Shown piece after piece: positions 45,949 to 59,012 of a stretch of 64,000 nucleotides of DNA. Both the position numbers and the translations under genes were made by a program. The notes below the pieces were generated by a model. The model searched no databases and was not told the origin of the DNA. It saw only the letters and a list, made by a program, of their open reading frames with translations. This DNA comes from Ectocarpus siliculosus (lineage: Eukaryota > Sar > Phaeophyceae > Ectocarpales > Ectocarpaceae). The DNA is taken from contig FN649748.1 in the NCBI GenBank assembly GCA_000310025.1, forward strand, positions 2,579,266 to 2,643,265, in the 5' to 3' direction. The first letter of the stretch is position 1, and every line of letters starts with the position of its first letter.

Positions 45949-48428
45949 TTTTGTTTTCGGGACCATCCGGCTATTCTCCTGTTTTTCGGTCTTTCGTGAA
46001 CAATTTACGACCCGTCTTCCCTCCTCCTTTTTGTTTTCTTGCCGAAATCAACGCAACCGGAAATTTTTTTGTAGCCAGTCAGGCATGTCCTGCTCTCCAG
46101 CGAGTCTGACGTTTTTTGTTTTTTTGTCGCGTGCTCGTGGTGGAGGGTAAACGAGATACTTGTTATCTCCCTGCCTTAGGTCTAGTTTGTGTGTCCGCAA
46201 GTCCTGTGCTGAAAGAGGCCCAATCGGGGTGAAGGGTTAGCAATAGACGAAATAGATGCTTGCTCTTCTCCTCTTGCTAATCAGAAAAACGTTGGCTTTA
46301 TTTCTTTGTGTACATAATGTTTTTCGGATGTTGACATCAGTTGGTAAATGGTCTGCCTAGATACCGCCTGCGTCGGCGATTTTTTTGCACGTAGGGTGCG
46401 GTTCCCACGCAAGATTCTGCCGCTGTTGCTGGACGGGAATGCGAAAACGCGTTGGTTCCAAATTTGTTTTGTGTTTGTTGTTGCTGTATCCTTCAGCCCC
46501 CAGCGCTTTTTACACGACTGGTATGTCTGTCTTCTCTCTTTTTGGTTGGAGGTGGAATATTTATGTTGCGATTTTTGTCCAGCCAACGCAAGCATGGGAT
46601 GCTACTGCTATCCTCTCTGTGATTTTTACGGATGCGTTTGTCGGAGACCTACGGTAGTAGTGGTCCTCTTGTCGTGAGATTCTCGCTCACAGTATGGACT
46701 GATTTGGGGTCGGTTGATGTGCCTCCTGAACGAGGGGGCTGGTTGATGGTACGTTTGCATGCGAAAAAGTAGACAGCTACAGAAAAAGTAGACAACTACA
46801 GCAACTCTTCGCCCCGTTGTTGCGGGACACGTCTCTTCATGTGTAGTTATTTCTCACGTTTGTTGTTCCTACAAGATGCCTGGTCTCAAGTGATGAACCT
46901 TCCCACGAACAGCTTGCTTTCTTGTGAGGGTTTCAGAGTGAACAAGGCGACGGGGTAAAAATATTTTCTGGCGCCTCCGAAGAAGTGCATCAAGCAGCAA
47001 TAACACGAGCGGTGCAGAGTCCCGCATTTGAAATACATTTGTGGGTGCAGCAGCGAGAAAAAAACGCGCGGTTCACGACGGAAAACGGATTTTCGACGGA
47101 AAACGGATTGCTGTCGTTCGAGATCTTTCCAAAGATGCAGGCGGGGGGAAACTCGGCTTTTCGGGGGGCGATGCAGGATTTTTTGGGAGTGCCCTGTCTT
47201 GTTTTTGATGAATCAAGGTTTTACTTGTGAGCCAAGTCAACCCTGCCTCTCGAATGGCACGTATGATATACTCCGTAGTATTTCCCCTTGAACACGTGGC
47301 TATCACCATTCCAGCCACCTCGAGATGAGCAGCAAAATTACTCTTTGCGTGTGGGACATTGAAGTTGGTGACGGCAGAGCGACCACCTCCCCGCCAACAA
47401 ATGTTTCTCTGCAAGCGCGAGAATGAGTTGGCGGGACGGGAGCGGGAGCAATGTAAACGGGTGGTCGTAGAGGAACCTGCCAGGAATTGCAACCAATCAA
47501 TCTGTTTTTTCATGTGTTTACGCCACTTGCCTATCAAGTCACCCCTAGACTATATCCACTGCTACAGCAAGACAGCAAGTGGTGCACCATCAGCTACAGT
47601 TACGTTTATCTAAACAACACAAAAAAGTGTCGCTTGAACCGCCTAACCGAGAACTGGTGCCAAGTGATTGATCCCCAGCATCAATCGGCCGGCTGCGAAG
47701 GTGAGCACACAACAGAAAAATATCGAACATACCAGATGATATAATAAAATGGTAAATACTGTACCCATCATGACTCTACCGTTAAGTCTACATGTATCAT
47801 TTCGTTTAGACTCCCCTATTAAGCCCAGTTCTGTCGATGTGACTGCGACGTAACCGAACGCGGGAAGACCCACGGCTATTAACATGCATAGCAACCACAA
47901 GGAACGGCAACCGTTGATCTGTGTTGTTGTCGAGAGTATCGTATCGCGCATCCTCAGCGCAGCGTACTTCCCCGGCGGTCTTGACGCCCCCGTGATGTAT
48001 CGATCAACCAACACAGGAGCACTACAGAACATAGACTGCATTCCAGGTGACACCGCAGATATTGGGTAACTCTGTTGTTGTGTATGTCACAACAGTAGTT
48101 GCCCCATTTCGCTTCAGAGGCGGGTCAGCCGTGGGCTAAACTATCGTCAGGGTCGCGCCTGTCTGTGGCGTGCGATCGAGTGTCAGGAAAACTACTCTCT
48201 CCATCCAACCTTGACGCACGCCTCTCCTCTCTGGCCATTGCGGCCACACGGACCAAGCGTGAAAGAGAGCACCCACATACCGCAAAGAGTTCGCGTCGCT
48301 GCTGCAACCTTCGCCAGTCTCCGCGAAACAAAGAAGGGACTCACTCTCCCGACGTAGTCGGCATAGATGCAAAAGACATCGACAACTATTACAATATCGC
48401 CAAATAACTTTGTCTGCTGGATTTTCAT
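45347..48428. other. Convergent spacer between the TAZ and PP2C genes
   Basis: The 3' untranslated regions of both neighbours should lie here. Present are a (CT)n microsatellite at 45906-45946, a 17-bp tandem repeat containing CGACGGAAAACGGATT at 47076-47110, and AAAAGTAGACA(G/A)CTACAG twice at 46766-46800. No coding exon was supported. Confidence 0.45.
45906..45946 (+). repeat. (TC)n microsatellite
   Basis: About 20 TC dinucleotide units, some 560 bp downstream of the TAZ gene stop codon. Confidence 0.9.
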
Positions 48429-51400
48429 TCACTCGGGGAAGCATGGCAGGCGGATGACGACGGCGGTGATATCGTCGCGATAGTCCCCCTCCACCTCCCG
48501 CCACTTGGTCGCCGCGGCCTCGATGAGGTCTTGCGTCGCCTGTGTGCAGTGTGTCCGGACGAGACGCAAAAAGGGGTCTGCAACTTACTATTCAATCGAT
48601 AATCACAGGGTCGCTCGTCTCCAACACCCCTACGAACTGCAAAGTACATGGAACGGGTTCCCGCCGAGTAAAAATAATCTTCCTCGTTGTGCCTGTACCA
48701 CCTCTTACGCAATTTAGCAGCGCAAGGTATCAGTTGTCGGAGTCGGGCATCGAAAAGCGCAATCGCCTTCAACAGAATACGGTCGTGTAGACTACTGTAT
48801 GCATGCATCCACCTGTTGTGCCACACTGCCGTACATACCGGGGTGTTCTCCTGGCCGACAAATTAATACGTTCAGGCTTGCACCCTCGTGGCTTCCCTCC
48901 GTTTGCGCGTGTATCCCCATCGGTCTCCCCCCTAAGGAACAGGTGGCAGCGTCACGCGGGGCTCTCACCTTCATCGTCCCCTCCTCCAAACTGGTGTTGA
49001 CGATGTCGATGGCCTCCTGGCTCTTTACGAACTCCCACACGCCGTCCGAAGCCAGCACGATAAACTTGTCCCCAGCCTGTACACATGTCCGTTTGGTTTT
49101 GTGAGAACCTGAGCTACCCATGTTCTCAATCAAGTGTTCAAGAAACCTACGCGGTGCTTTCAAGGTACAACGTTTGCGTCGGTCCTGGCTCTGGCGGCGG
49201 TCTACCCAGGTGCACAGCCAGTGTAAACTGACCATACACTGGCGACAACAACAACGGCAGCAAGACAAAAAGACGACGCACGACGTCCGTAGGTTGATGC
49301 GAACCTTGTACACACAATTGTTGATGGCCGTTGAGAGTCTCTCTAGAACTCTCGGGCGGACTCCCGTCGCTTTTGGGGCAACAATTTACCATAAAATACC
49401 CCGCAACTGAATACTACCTCATCACCCCTGTTGTTGTCGCCAGAAAACAACAATAATAGAGGTTACGTAGGAGAATGCTGAATGCAATTGACTCGGGAGC
49501 GCCAGAACACGTTGATCCAACTCGGATAACGCTGGAGAGGACCGAAACCACTCTGCAGACGTTCATAGCAGAAAAGTCGTGCCGACGACATTCTCAACGG
49601 CTCTGTTGTTGCCATGACCCTGTCTCACCGCGATCGTGTGCGTCGTCACCTCCGGCTCCGCCACCACCCCAATAGACTTCACCGCGTGGTCTCCGATGGA
49701 GCGTGCCATGGCCAGCCCTATCTGAGTCATGGCAGCGTCGAGCCAAACCCTCGAGCTGAGCCCTGGCTCGGGAGGGGGGCTGACAAACCCTCCTGCGGCT
49801 TCAATGCGAGCCTAACAACGCAGAAGGAGAACGAAGCAAGGAGAACGAAGCAAGGGGAGAGGAGAGGGGATGTGAAGGGGGCAGGCGTTGGGAGAGGAGG
49901 CGTGATCCTAGAGAGCCATGAAATGGGAAGGGGTAGCACATCATGGCCCAGAACCTCCTCGGACTCGAGGTTCTTCAGATGAGGAACCAGCCCAACGTTG
50001 TCAACCCTTACTTCCGACCTATGAATTCAATTGTGGTAGACTACATCTATAGCCCATCGGAGTACTTGTCGCGTGTCTACGGGAGAATATTGTACCACAT
50101 ATGTGGGAGCACGAGCGAGTCAGGCTTATCTACGATGGCAGGGATACCCATAGCTCGGATGAGTCTGGTTCACTTCCTGGCGTTTATTTGGTCCTGTCGG
50201 GGGAGGTTTTCTCTTGATTGGCGTCGTACTTCGAGGAGTGTGTTTTCGGAAAGCGCAAGAAGAGATATGAGGAAACCTTGGACGGGGCAGGATAGGTCCA
50301 CAGATTTAGCTAACTGTACTTGGCTGCGGAGGGTGGGCAATGTGCCCAAAAGGTTGCTTCGCCAAGGCGCGTTCAATAGGAATCACCTGCTCCTTCGGGG
50401 AGTTCGGGTTCTGGTCCACGCTTAGATCGACCGCCTTAAGCTCAGCCCCGTCCTCATGAGCGAGCACGGCGCGGCTATCCCCCGCGTTGGCGATCCACAG
50501 GTTGTTCTCCCGCATGAGCACCGACACCGCCGTGGTTCCCGAGAAAGTCGCCTCTTCCCCCTGACATCGCCAGGTGTCGTGGGAAAACCCGTTAGTTAGT
50601 GTCGGGTTGGGCTGGGTCGAATCGTATGTCTCCTTCGGAGGAACGAGAAAACAAACAGCCAGCAATCCTTCTCCGCGCTCTCTCTGTTTGCCGCGCCTCA
50701 TCGCGAACTCTTCTCTCTAAGAAACCGGACCCCCTGGCTTCCCCGGGCCCGTTCCGTTCCATTCCATGGTTTGCTTGACTCACCTTCGACGCGGCGAGCG
50801 ACTCGTCGACCTTAACGTAAGACTCCATGAGAGCCTTGGCGGGGTCGTCCAGCAGAGAGGGGTGCGCCGCCAAGCACGCCTGCAGCTCGTGCATCACAAA
50901 GTTGGACACCACATCCCCGTGCTCTCCGTGTCCTGTCGTTTGACGCCGAGAATAAGGGCGGCAGGCACTTAGCACACAGACCACCGTTCTATTTACGGTC
51001 TTGTACCTCCAAACACTGTGTTTTCGAGAGAAAAAGCAGTGCTCAAGCCCAGCTTTGTAGCTCACTCGCGACCCCCCCCCCCCGCCCCCGCCCCCGGTGA
51101 ACACGCACAAGAGTGGACTTTCGATTTCGTGGAGCCCCTCCCCCCCCCCCCTCCTCCCTTCTTCCCCCTCCCTCCAATGCATGTGAGCATTCGCCCATGC
51201 ACGGCCCAACATCTCCTCGGACAAGCATGCTGCCCCTTTTCTCTCTCTCACCGTCGAACACCGAGAAGAGGGCGTGCTTGGGGTCCTCGTTGAACGGGTA
51301 CACCACGCAACCCCTGTCCTGGTTGATCTTGGCAGTCACGCCGTCGTCGTCGTCCCCACCGGTACTGTAGCTGGGCTCCACGCCGTGGCACGAGTACGTC

Positions 51401-52225
51401 CCCACCTGCATGATATTACGGGGCCGCTGTCGGGGTTCAATACGATGGTCGCGTGGCGACAGTATTGACTCAAGGTGCGCGCATTGAATACGGCCGCAAC
51501 CCGGACAATAGCCAGGCTCCACGCGGTGTCCTCGAACTCGCGCCTACTTGCGAGTGCTGTGGAAGGGACAAGTCGGCACAGGCTCGTGAAGTGACAAGCC
51601 GTGTTGGACTCTACATTTATGTTTTTAAGTGACAGCAGGAGATGGGCTTCGGGTCGCGAGAAACGAGCACCCCTTACCTTGGGGTTACCGTATAATGTTG
51701 GTACATACCGCTATGCCGAAGGCACAGAGTAAGGCTACGTACACGGGTGGAACGCTCTCCAAGGGTGCCCTCAGACAATCCAAAAAACGAAGGCATCGCA
51801 CGCAGTATCGAAAATAACGTTGTTGTCGTCGCTGCAGTCAATTTCGCCATCGTCGGATCAAATTTACGCCGGCACCCTTCGGCACCCTCCACCTTAGTCA
51901 CGTCGCTTCACCTTGGTCACGTTGCTTTGAGTACGATCAACGTCGGGTGGTCGCCGGCTATTACCCTCCTTACCTGCTGCAACTGCAACCACCTACCCCC
52001 CCCCCCCCCAAANNNNNNNNNNNNNNNNNNNNNNNNNNNNNNNNNNNNNNNNNNNNNNNNNNNNNNNNNNNNNNNNNNNNCCCCCCCCCCCCCCCCCCCC
52101 CCCCCCCGCGCGAGCGCCGTAAAGGTTTGAAGAATGATCGCGTCACTACACAGTCTAACCTTGGCGTCTGGAAACGGCAAGGGAACCGTGTCCGGTGCCG
52201 CGCCGATCTCCTGGCTGGTGTACAT
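48429..52225 (-). CDS. PP2C-type (PPM) serine/threonine protein phosphatase, 7 exons
   Basis: PPM phosphatases remove phosphate from Ser/Thr using two metal ions held by Asp residues. Exons are 52225-52160, 51405-51252, 50932-50784, 50560-50387, 49811-49629, 49076-48969 and 48539-48429. All phases agree, giving 314 residues from the Met at 52225. The frame is open upstream to another Met at 52378, which would add 51 basic residues; either start is possible. Motifs in order are AKINQDRGCVVYPF, FSVFDGHGEHGDVV (metal-binding Asp, split across an intron), FSGTTAVSVLMRENNLWIAN followed by AGDSRAVL, IGLAMARSIGDHAVKSIGVV with AEPEV, FIVLASDGVWEF (second metal Asp) and YRDDITAVVIRL (third). All catalytic Asp are present, so the enzyme should be active. 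The catalytic domain fills nearly the whole protein, with no added domain and no membrane segment. Intron 1 contains an assembly gap. Confidence 0.97.
52013..52080. other. Assembly gap (68 N)
   Basis: 68 N are flanked by a C run on the left and a 27-base C run on the right, within intron 1 of the PP2C gene. The non-round length suggests an estimated size or masked low-quality C homopolymer. Confidence 0.95.
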
Positions 52226-53060
52226 GGCTATGGAGTTCTGACGACGTGACTCCGCGACGGCAACCTTTGGTACCGCCTGTGTGGATGTAACCGAAAGTCG
52301 GCGTTTCCTGCGAGGAGGGGGTCGTTGGTTGTTGGGGGGAAGCGGGAACTGCCGATGTTGAAAGTGGAGCAAGCGCATCTGCCCGTGCGTATTGCTTGCG
52401 CGCAAGGGAGACCAAGGGGTAGTCTAGTAGTTGTTGTTGGATACACCATGGCACGATAGTCACGGGTGCTCTTCCAGCGGCGATGCATCGCTACTACTTT
52501 GGGCGGTACCTTCTTCAGTCCTGCTACAATAATAGAAGGAAAGAAGTGTGCGCACACCACTGACCCAGAGCTACCGGCAGACGGGCAATAAATGTTTCAC
52601 GGGAAACATGTCATGCCCTGTGCTGCTGTGCTTGTCATGTTTTACTGATGTCTTCGACGTTTCCGACAAAAGCCTGCAGAACTCCAAGGATTGGGGCACA
52701 CACGTGTCAAGACGCCGTGCTTCCTTCGCGTTTGGTAGTCCTTGTCAAGTGCATAGGAATGGCTGCAGTAGGAAGGCAGTTTAAGTTCTGGGTGATCAGT
52801 ACTAGCATCAAGTGGCATTGCACCAAGCAGGATTATGTCACGATACGCGAACGCAGTACAACATATTTTCGTTGTTTGTCGTCGCTGATGGTTTGTCGCT
52901 GTTAGCTGTTGCTTGTTTTCATTACAGTAGAACGATCATCCTTACCTCCAACCGATACACTTCCACAACTTCGCTGACGACCCTCAAAACAGAGAACTTA
53001 ACGTTGTGGTGCCAAGCTGTCCCAAATACAGCGAACTCTAAATATGAGACCATTCCCCAT

Positions 53061-53541
53061 TCAACGGCTGAAGGAAATCGGCGCTAGCTCCACGTCATCC
53101 TGCCAGGCTCCTCGGCGGCCAAACTGCACGTAATCAGGCATCAGACCCGGGTGCAAGACTCTCTTGAGGGCCTTCTTATCAGCATCTTTGTCGTACGCTA
53201 GGGCCGGTTTGCTTCCCTCCATTCGTACACACAGTTCCATCGAGCCCGAGGCCTCTGTTGCGATCGAGACCTCTCCGCGCACCGGAGAACACAATTTTCC
53301 CACGTGGTTTGAAAACAACAGCTAGACTCCATAATCACTAAGAGGATTTTGAGATCCTATGTCCTGTCGAGATTTGCATTTTGACGCGTGTCGATGTTGC
53401 CCAGCTTCGATGGACACCCGGCTCTAACCGCCGCTCTAGACAAGCGCTTGTGGGTACAGACTTTCCCAGAAAGCAAAGGGTTGATCAAAAACTGCTGCAG
53501 GTTGAAATACTTGATTAATGGATAAGACCACTACAGTCGTT

Positions 53542-53579
<38 letters not shown>

Positions 53580-56500
53580 TGTTGTCGTCGTCGTGTTTCC
53601 GCATGACACCGCCGTGCTCATCCATCCAACTATCACCGTACCAATTTAACTCTCTCCGTGCGTGGTGAGGCACCGCAATCGTGGTCGTCTCACGCGCTAT
53701 TCGCCCACACCACCCTCTGTCGGGGATGGCTGTACTGTACTCGCAATCCCGTCCCATACCCGATCGTGATTCACGAATAGACTAGAGCGGGAATTCGCTT
53801 CGGCTAATCCCGCTGTGGCACAGACCTGCGGAAGGCGCATGCCAACATGCTCGCGCGTTGAACTACGATATACTTTCGAAGTATCAAAGTACCTTTGGTG
53901 ACTTTGATTGAGTCTTTCAACTTTGAGTGTTTTCAGATCGACCAAGGGGTCGTTTGATCTCACACGATTGGCAAATTACATCACCGCTCGCCGTCGGACT
54001 ACTGTGCTCGCACTAGGTTGCATCCGGTCTTCGCACGCTGAACACTTGCCTTTTAACCAATGAGCGTGAGTGTTGCAGTCCCGCAATTGTCATGACACAC
54101 GTGACCGGGTCGAAGCTGAAACGCCATTTCAGAGTATCTCATTCCCTCCCTCTAAAACAGCACTCCTCACCTGAACTCCGATGTCTTGCCACCGGCCACA
54201 GGTTCTGCTCCGCCACCGCCAAACTTCTCCGAGAACGCTGCGGCCGTTGCCGCGATTTCCGTGTCGGACGCATCGCTGCCATTCTTCTGATCCCGCAAGA
54301 ACACAAAAAAAATAGCCCGTGTCCGAGGCAAGTCAATGAGAGAAGCGCCGAGGGACACAGCGTGCGGGGTTGGGGCTCGCAGAGCAGAAGGGGCGCGGAG
54401 GCTTCGGCAACGACGTCAGTAAGAGGCTACTGCTATGTTGTTACCGCTGGTGCTGGCGTTGCTGCAGGTGCTGTTGCTGGTATTGTGGATGATGTCGTCG
54501 CCGTCGTCGACGTCCCCGTTGTTGCTGTGGTCGCCTCTTTGAATAAAACCCAGACACTAATTGCCTACCTTTTCTCTGATATTGACCAAGAAAACACCGT
54601 TTCGCAGTATGTTATTCACTTGGTTTGCCAGCGCTTGAGGAATGGGATGGCAGCAACTGGGACACTCGACGACAACCAGGTTGAGTCCTCTGTCGCGAGG
54701 TCATCTATCTGAAGGAAAGGCACGGGGCGCCTTCATCTTTTCGACTTCCCGATGTGCGATAGATATATCGGAACACTCATTTTTAACGGCCACACGCAAT
54801 TGCCTGTACGTGGCGACTACTGGCGTATGTAGAGAGGTGGTCTCCCACTAGTTCCACCTGTCGCTCTGGACATCAAGATCATGAAGCGGATGGGTTTTTC
54901 TCCTCGAAACTTCTGCCATATCTCAACCTTCGTTCCACTGCCATGCGGTGGTAAACAGAGCAGCCGTGCAATTCTGGACGAGATGAATCCCAGACTTGCG
55001 GAGCTAGACAATTTATCGTGACACTTTGAGCCTTTCAGGCATACCCAGCGATGTCGGCCGTTCAACACCTTTGCCCTTTGGGCATTTGACTGGTTCGACT
55101 ACCTATATAGTGTGTGATGGCCCCTTCCTTTTCGTCGTTCTCCCGCTTTTCGATACAGCATGGCCTGTTTTGGGGATGGCAACGTTTCGTGAAAGTGCAA
55201 GAACAACGAGCGTGCTGCCCGAAGCCTTTCTTTTGATGGTGTGAACAGAAATACCACAAGACCGCGCCACGTACCTCCGCTTCCTCTAGCTCCTTGACCT
55301 TGGTTGTATAGCTTTGCTTGAGGGAGTCCAGGATGCTCTTGTCGTCCGCGCCTTCCCCTGACGCCTTCGCGACGTACTCTGCCTGTATCCGACAGAGAGT
55401 ATGCGATTTAACGTCTCCATGTGATGGGTAAGGGTATAGTCTACCCTTTACGAATCTAGTAGTTTGCTTATTGTCATCGACGACTGACGTGTTTCAGCTG
55501 TTTCGGATCAAGCGTTCGGAGCGTTCTGAAAACATGACGTTAACAAGCAAGGAGACTTAACGCTGTTTCGAGATTTTGCCTCGATCTTTCGCGGCGGAGC
55601 TCCCTTGCCACGTTTCGACAGAAACGTTGAATTAAAGGACGACCGCCCGCTTGAGCCAGGCCTTAAAGCCGCGTAGATATCAAGGTTGCTTGGCTACCAG
55701 TTACTCTCTCTCCTACATCGACGCGTGACATTTCATTGACGTTTCACGGGCATCCCACACGTTTCCCATGGGCCGTCCCACGCGACCCATGGGATGCTCA
55801 CGGGCAGCGTGGGATGGCGTGGGGCGGCCAATGGGACGACTTGGGTTTGGGGTTAGGGTTAGGGTTGGTGTGGGATGGACGACCTATGGGACGCTTGGGA
55901 CGGCGTGAGATGGCCCATGGGACGCGTGGGACGCGTGGAACGTCCCACGTGAACTCCCACCAATGTATATACAAGCACCCGGGGGTTTGGAAGCCATATA
56001 GACTGATATGTTCTACGCTGTAGTTCGTCGCTTAGAATGTCGTCCGCGTCTCTTCTTTGCCGTAGCAACCGCGGAGTACATGCATGCTTGGTCGGTGGCA
56101 CATCTACCACTAAAGACGAGATTCACCAGCGTCCGTTCCTGATTGCGGCGTGAGTTTTTGTACAGTTAGCGCCCGCAATTAAGAAACGCTTATTTCAGGT
56201 CCAGCCTCGAATTCTTATTGTGGGCTATATAAACTCAGCGTATGTCATTCAATTACTTGTGTTTTTTTTTTCTTATTTTTTCGTGCCGCCAAAGCTTGCT
56301 GCATTTCTTAAATCGGCAATTTATTTTCTTTCCTGCTCACGAGAGCTGGCGGAGAGCACCATCAGAACCGTACAGCAGACGGCATATCGTGGTTCGCAGC
56401 CTGTCTGGCGTGCTGTGCCAGAGCCGGAGCGCCAGAGAGCCAGAGCCGGCCGGGGGCCGGAGGGGGCGCCGCAAAAAAAACACACTCACTCCCCCCTCGT

Positions 56501-57152
56501 CGTACAAAACTAATAATGCACTTGGGAGGGGGGGGGTAGCGAGAGAGGGGGGAAATAGCGAGAGATAGGAGGAGCTGTGGGGTGGTTCTTATTCGACCCA
56601 CTCTCCCGTAACACCTCGTTTCTTATGTAGTAGGGCAGCGGTCGCCGATGCTTCCTATTGAGACATTTCTTATTGTGTGACCCAGACTGAGCCATGTTTC
56701 TTAACCCTATTCTCTTATTTTTCGTGGAAAAGTGAGCCTCTACTTATTAAAAAAATATTTCTTAATTGCTGGCGCTAACTGTATCGGCCGTGTCTGATAT
56801 TCGCATGGAGTACTCCACGCTCGCAGAAGAACTAGATCTAGGTATCGTATGTACACTCTGCATGCAACAATTAAAAAAGTAGACTTCGAGTAACACATGA
56901 GTCCTAAATTAACCGCTCTTTTTTTGCAATAATAAACAAGCAAGTTCCACCGGCTTACACTTAAGACTACACATGTAGGCAAGCGTGTTGGTACTTGTTA
57001 TTCGCCTACATACATACAAATGTACACGTACTGCTGTAGACTATGCGAGTTTGGCTTTCATCACATACCTGAAGATGTGTGAGTAGTGCAGCCTTTCCCG
57101 CGTCAGACAGTGCCGGATCTACCCCCCCCGGAATCGATGCCCCTGCCCCCAT
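53061..57152 (-). CDS. Unrecognised multi-exon gene starting MGAGAS (partly resolved)
   Basis: Likely exons are 57152-57069, 55382-55275, 54286-54171 and 53958-53893, plus a last exon 53321-53061. The first three join in phase with good GT-AG borders. They encode MGAGASIPGGVDPALSDAGK, then AEYVAKASGEGADDKSILDS with a charged helix ending VKELEEAE, then KNGSDASDTEIAATAAAF. The fourth gives SNDPLVDLKTLKVERL. The last ends FGRRGAWQDDVELAPISFSR before a TGA. Exon 4 and the last exon disagree in phase, unless exon 4 ends earlier at its internal GTTGAA; another exon may be missing. The N-terminal Met-Gly with Ser at position 6 fits an N-myristoylation signal, so membrane attachment is possible. I do not recognise the family. 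Codon use and the chain of phased exons support a real gene; the exact product is unsure. Confidence 0.58.
53536..53594 (+). repeat. (GTC)n trinucleotide repeat
   Basis: About 15 GTC units followed by GTT/GTC, in the presumed last intron of the MGAGAS gene. The minus strand would read poly-Asp in one frame, but no exon is supported there. Confidence 0.9.
55740..55950. repeat. Degenerate G-rich minisatellite with telomere-like core
   Basis: The units are variations on GTGGGATGG / CCATGGGACG(C)GTGGGACG repeated across about 200 bp. Inside is GGGTTTGGGGTTAGGGTTAG followed by GGTT (55842-55867), an interstitial telomere-like array. It lies in intron 1 of the MGAGAS gene. Confidence 0.8.
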
Positions 57153-58904
57153 GACTGCTAGGCCCGAGGTAGGTGCCCCGCTGAGTCAGTGTGGGCTGTC
57201 GAGGACGCGTCGGGGTCGATTGGTATCCTCAGATATAGGTACGATGTGTGACGACGATAGAGCCGGCTGGGTGCCTTGGTATGTCACGACTCCGCTGCTC
57301 ACACACCCAACCAGCCCGGAAAAGATATCCAGTGTTTCACGTGTGCGGTAGTGTGCTGGAGCAAATTTGTCGACTGCCCTCTGATGATTTAGACACACGG
57401 CAATTCACACATACGCGCAGCCCCAAGAATACAGTGCAGTGGCACGATGCTCACCGAGCGCGCGGGTGTTTGGTCGATTTAGAATATTTCGCCGCCGTTA
57501 CACGGAAGGTGCCTGTTCGCCGACGGCCCGAGAGTAGCCAATCAATCCTTCTCATCAATATTTTGATACTGGTCCGGGTACATCGTACATGCCCGATAGT
57601 CGCGAATGCGGCCAAAAAGGGACAAGTTGAGAGGGGCATGTACCAGTAGTAGGCCTGCCAGCACAGCAGTAATAAGCAGATCTTCGACGAACCGACGAAG
57701 TATGTCCTCTGCTGGGCTGATATGTTTCGACTGCAGGAAGGAGTTCCCATGTTGTCTCACCCAGACTTTTCGGCAGCACGCACGCGCACAATTTACATTA
57801 CCGGCTGCACCATTTTCCATTGCAACACCGCGTGTTTGCGTTTGTCAGCCGGTTGGCGCGGTTATGATGTCAACATGTCACCTACAACATGTACCTTTGG
57901 TACCACCGCTGCCGATCAGAAGCGGAACACGATTCAAGTTGCTGATGACGGCAAACAAAACATGCGCCAAACAGCGAAACCCCTCCCCAGTTGCACCGCG
58001 CCACGAACAACGCCGTTCATCCGTCCGTTCATCATTTCTGCCGTAACAGCGTGACAGCCCTAACCGCTAGCTACCGGGAAGACAGCTCCGCTTGCTGAAG
58101 GTGCATACTGCAGCGAAAAGAGAAAAGCTCTTGTTGCTACGGTCCCCTCCTGGAGTCCACGACACACAAGGTGAGCGCACCTGCGCCTCTTCTTTATCTT
58201 CTTCCTCTGATGACAAAAATCCCAGAGAGAACGGACGAACAGGCGGCGCTCGTTGCCCGCTTTGTGTGATGGCTGGCGCCTGCTTTCCCGTTCTTCCACA
58301 GCTAGCGGTTCGCTCGCCAACAGCATGGCCACATATGAACACCAAACCGCAAGTTGTGCGGCCTACCGCACTTCTTCTTGTCGAGACCTCAGCAGCAGGA
58401 ACCCCGGCCGTGTGCTGGTGCTGGTGCTGCTTTCCAAAGAGACAAAGAAGAGCCAATCATCACCTTTCGGCAGTAGCCCTGCAGCAGGTGGTCTCATGCG
58501 GTCGGAATACTATTCTTCTATGCATACATAATCTGGGCAGAGTGAAGTGTGCAAGAGGAAGCGAGGGAAGTAGTACGCCCGCCGGCGCCCCTCTGGGTCA
58601 AGCTTGTGATTACCTGTCGCCTACAAATATCGACGCCGATCTACCTACACACATGTCATGTTTTCTCTCGGGTGTTGTTGATGTGAAGCAGCAGACGCCA
58701 CATGATGAAATTAGGGGGATACGTGCCAATTTTTTTAAAATGTGGCGCACACGCGCGCACACCAAACCACAATTTTTACAATCAGGTTTCTTCTTTTTGT
58801 GGCGTTGTGACGTTGGCACGAAACAGAGGGACACGCGGTGCTTGCTACATGGCAGGACGGACCTTAGTGAGATAGACTCTACTTGTTGGATTACATAGGT
58901 ATAC

Positions 58905-59012
58905 ACCTGCGGTGGGTATCGCTCCGGTGGTAATAACCTCGCATTTTCTGGCTTTTGGGGACAAGAGCATAGGGTTCGAATCTCGGCGACTTGGATCTTT
59001 TTTTTTTTTTTC
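58905..59012 (+). repeat. tRNA-derived SINE-like element, second copy
   Basis: CTCCGGTGGTAATAACCTCG, a CATTTTCT string and the B-box-like AGGGTTCGAATCTCGGCG match the element at 16010-16119 in order and spacing. This copy ends in a T12 run instead of an A run. Confidence 0.6.

Noticed and set aside
57542-57820. Minus-strand 92-codon frame with a hydrophobic segment
   Set aside because: It looks somewhat protein-like, but I could not attach splice partners or a family.
58092-58898. A 268-codon plus-strand frame
   Set aside because: No domain, signal or biased codon use. It also runs into the SINE-like element region.
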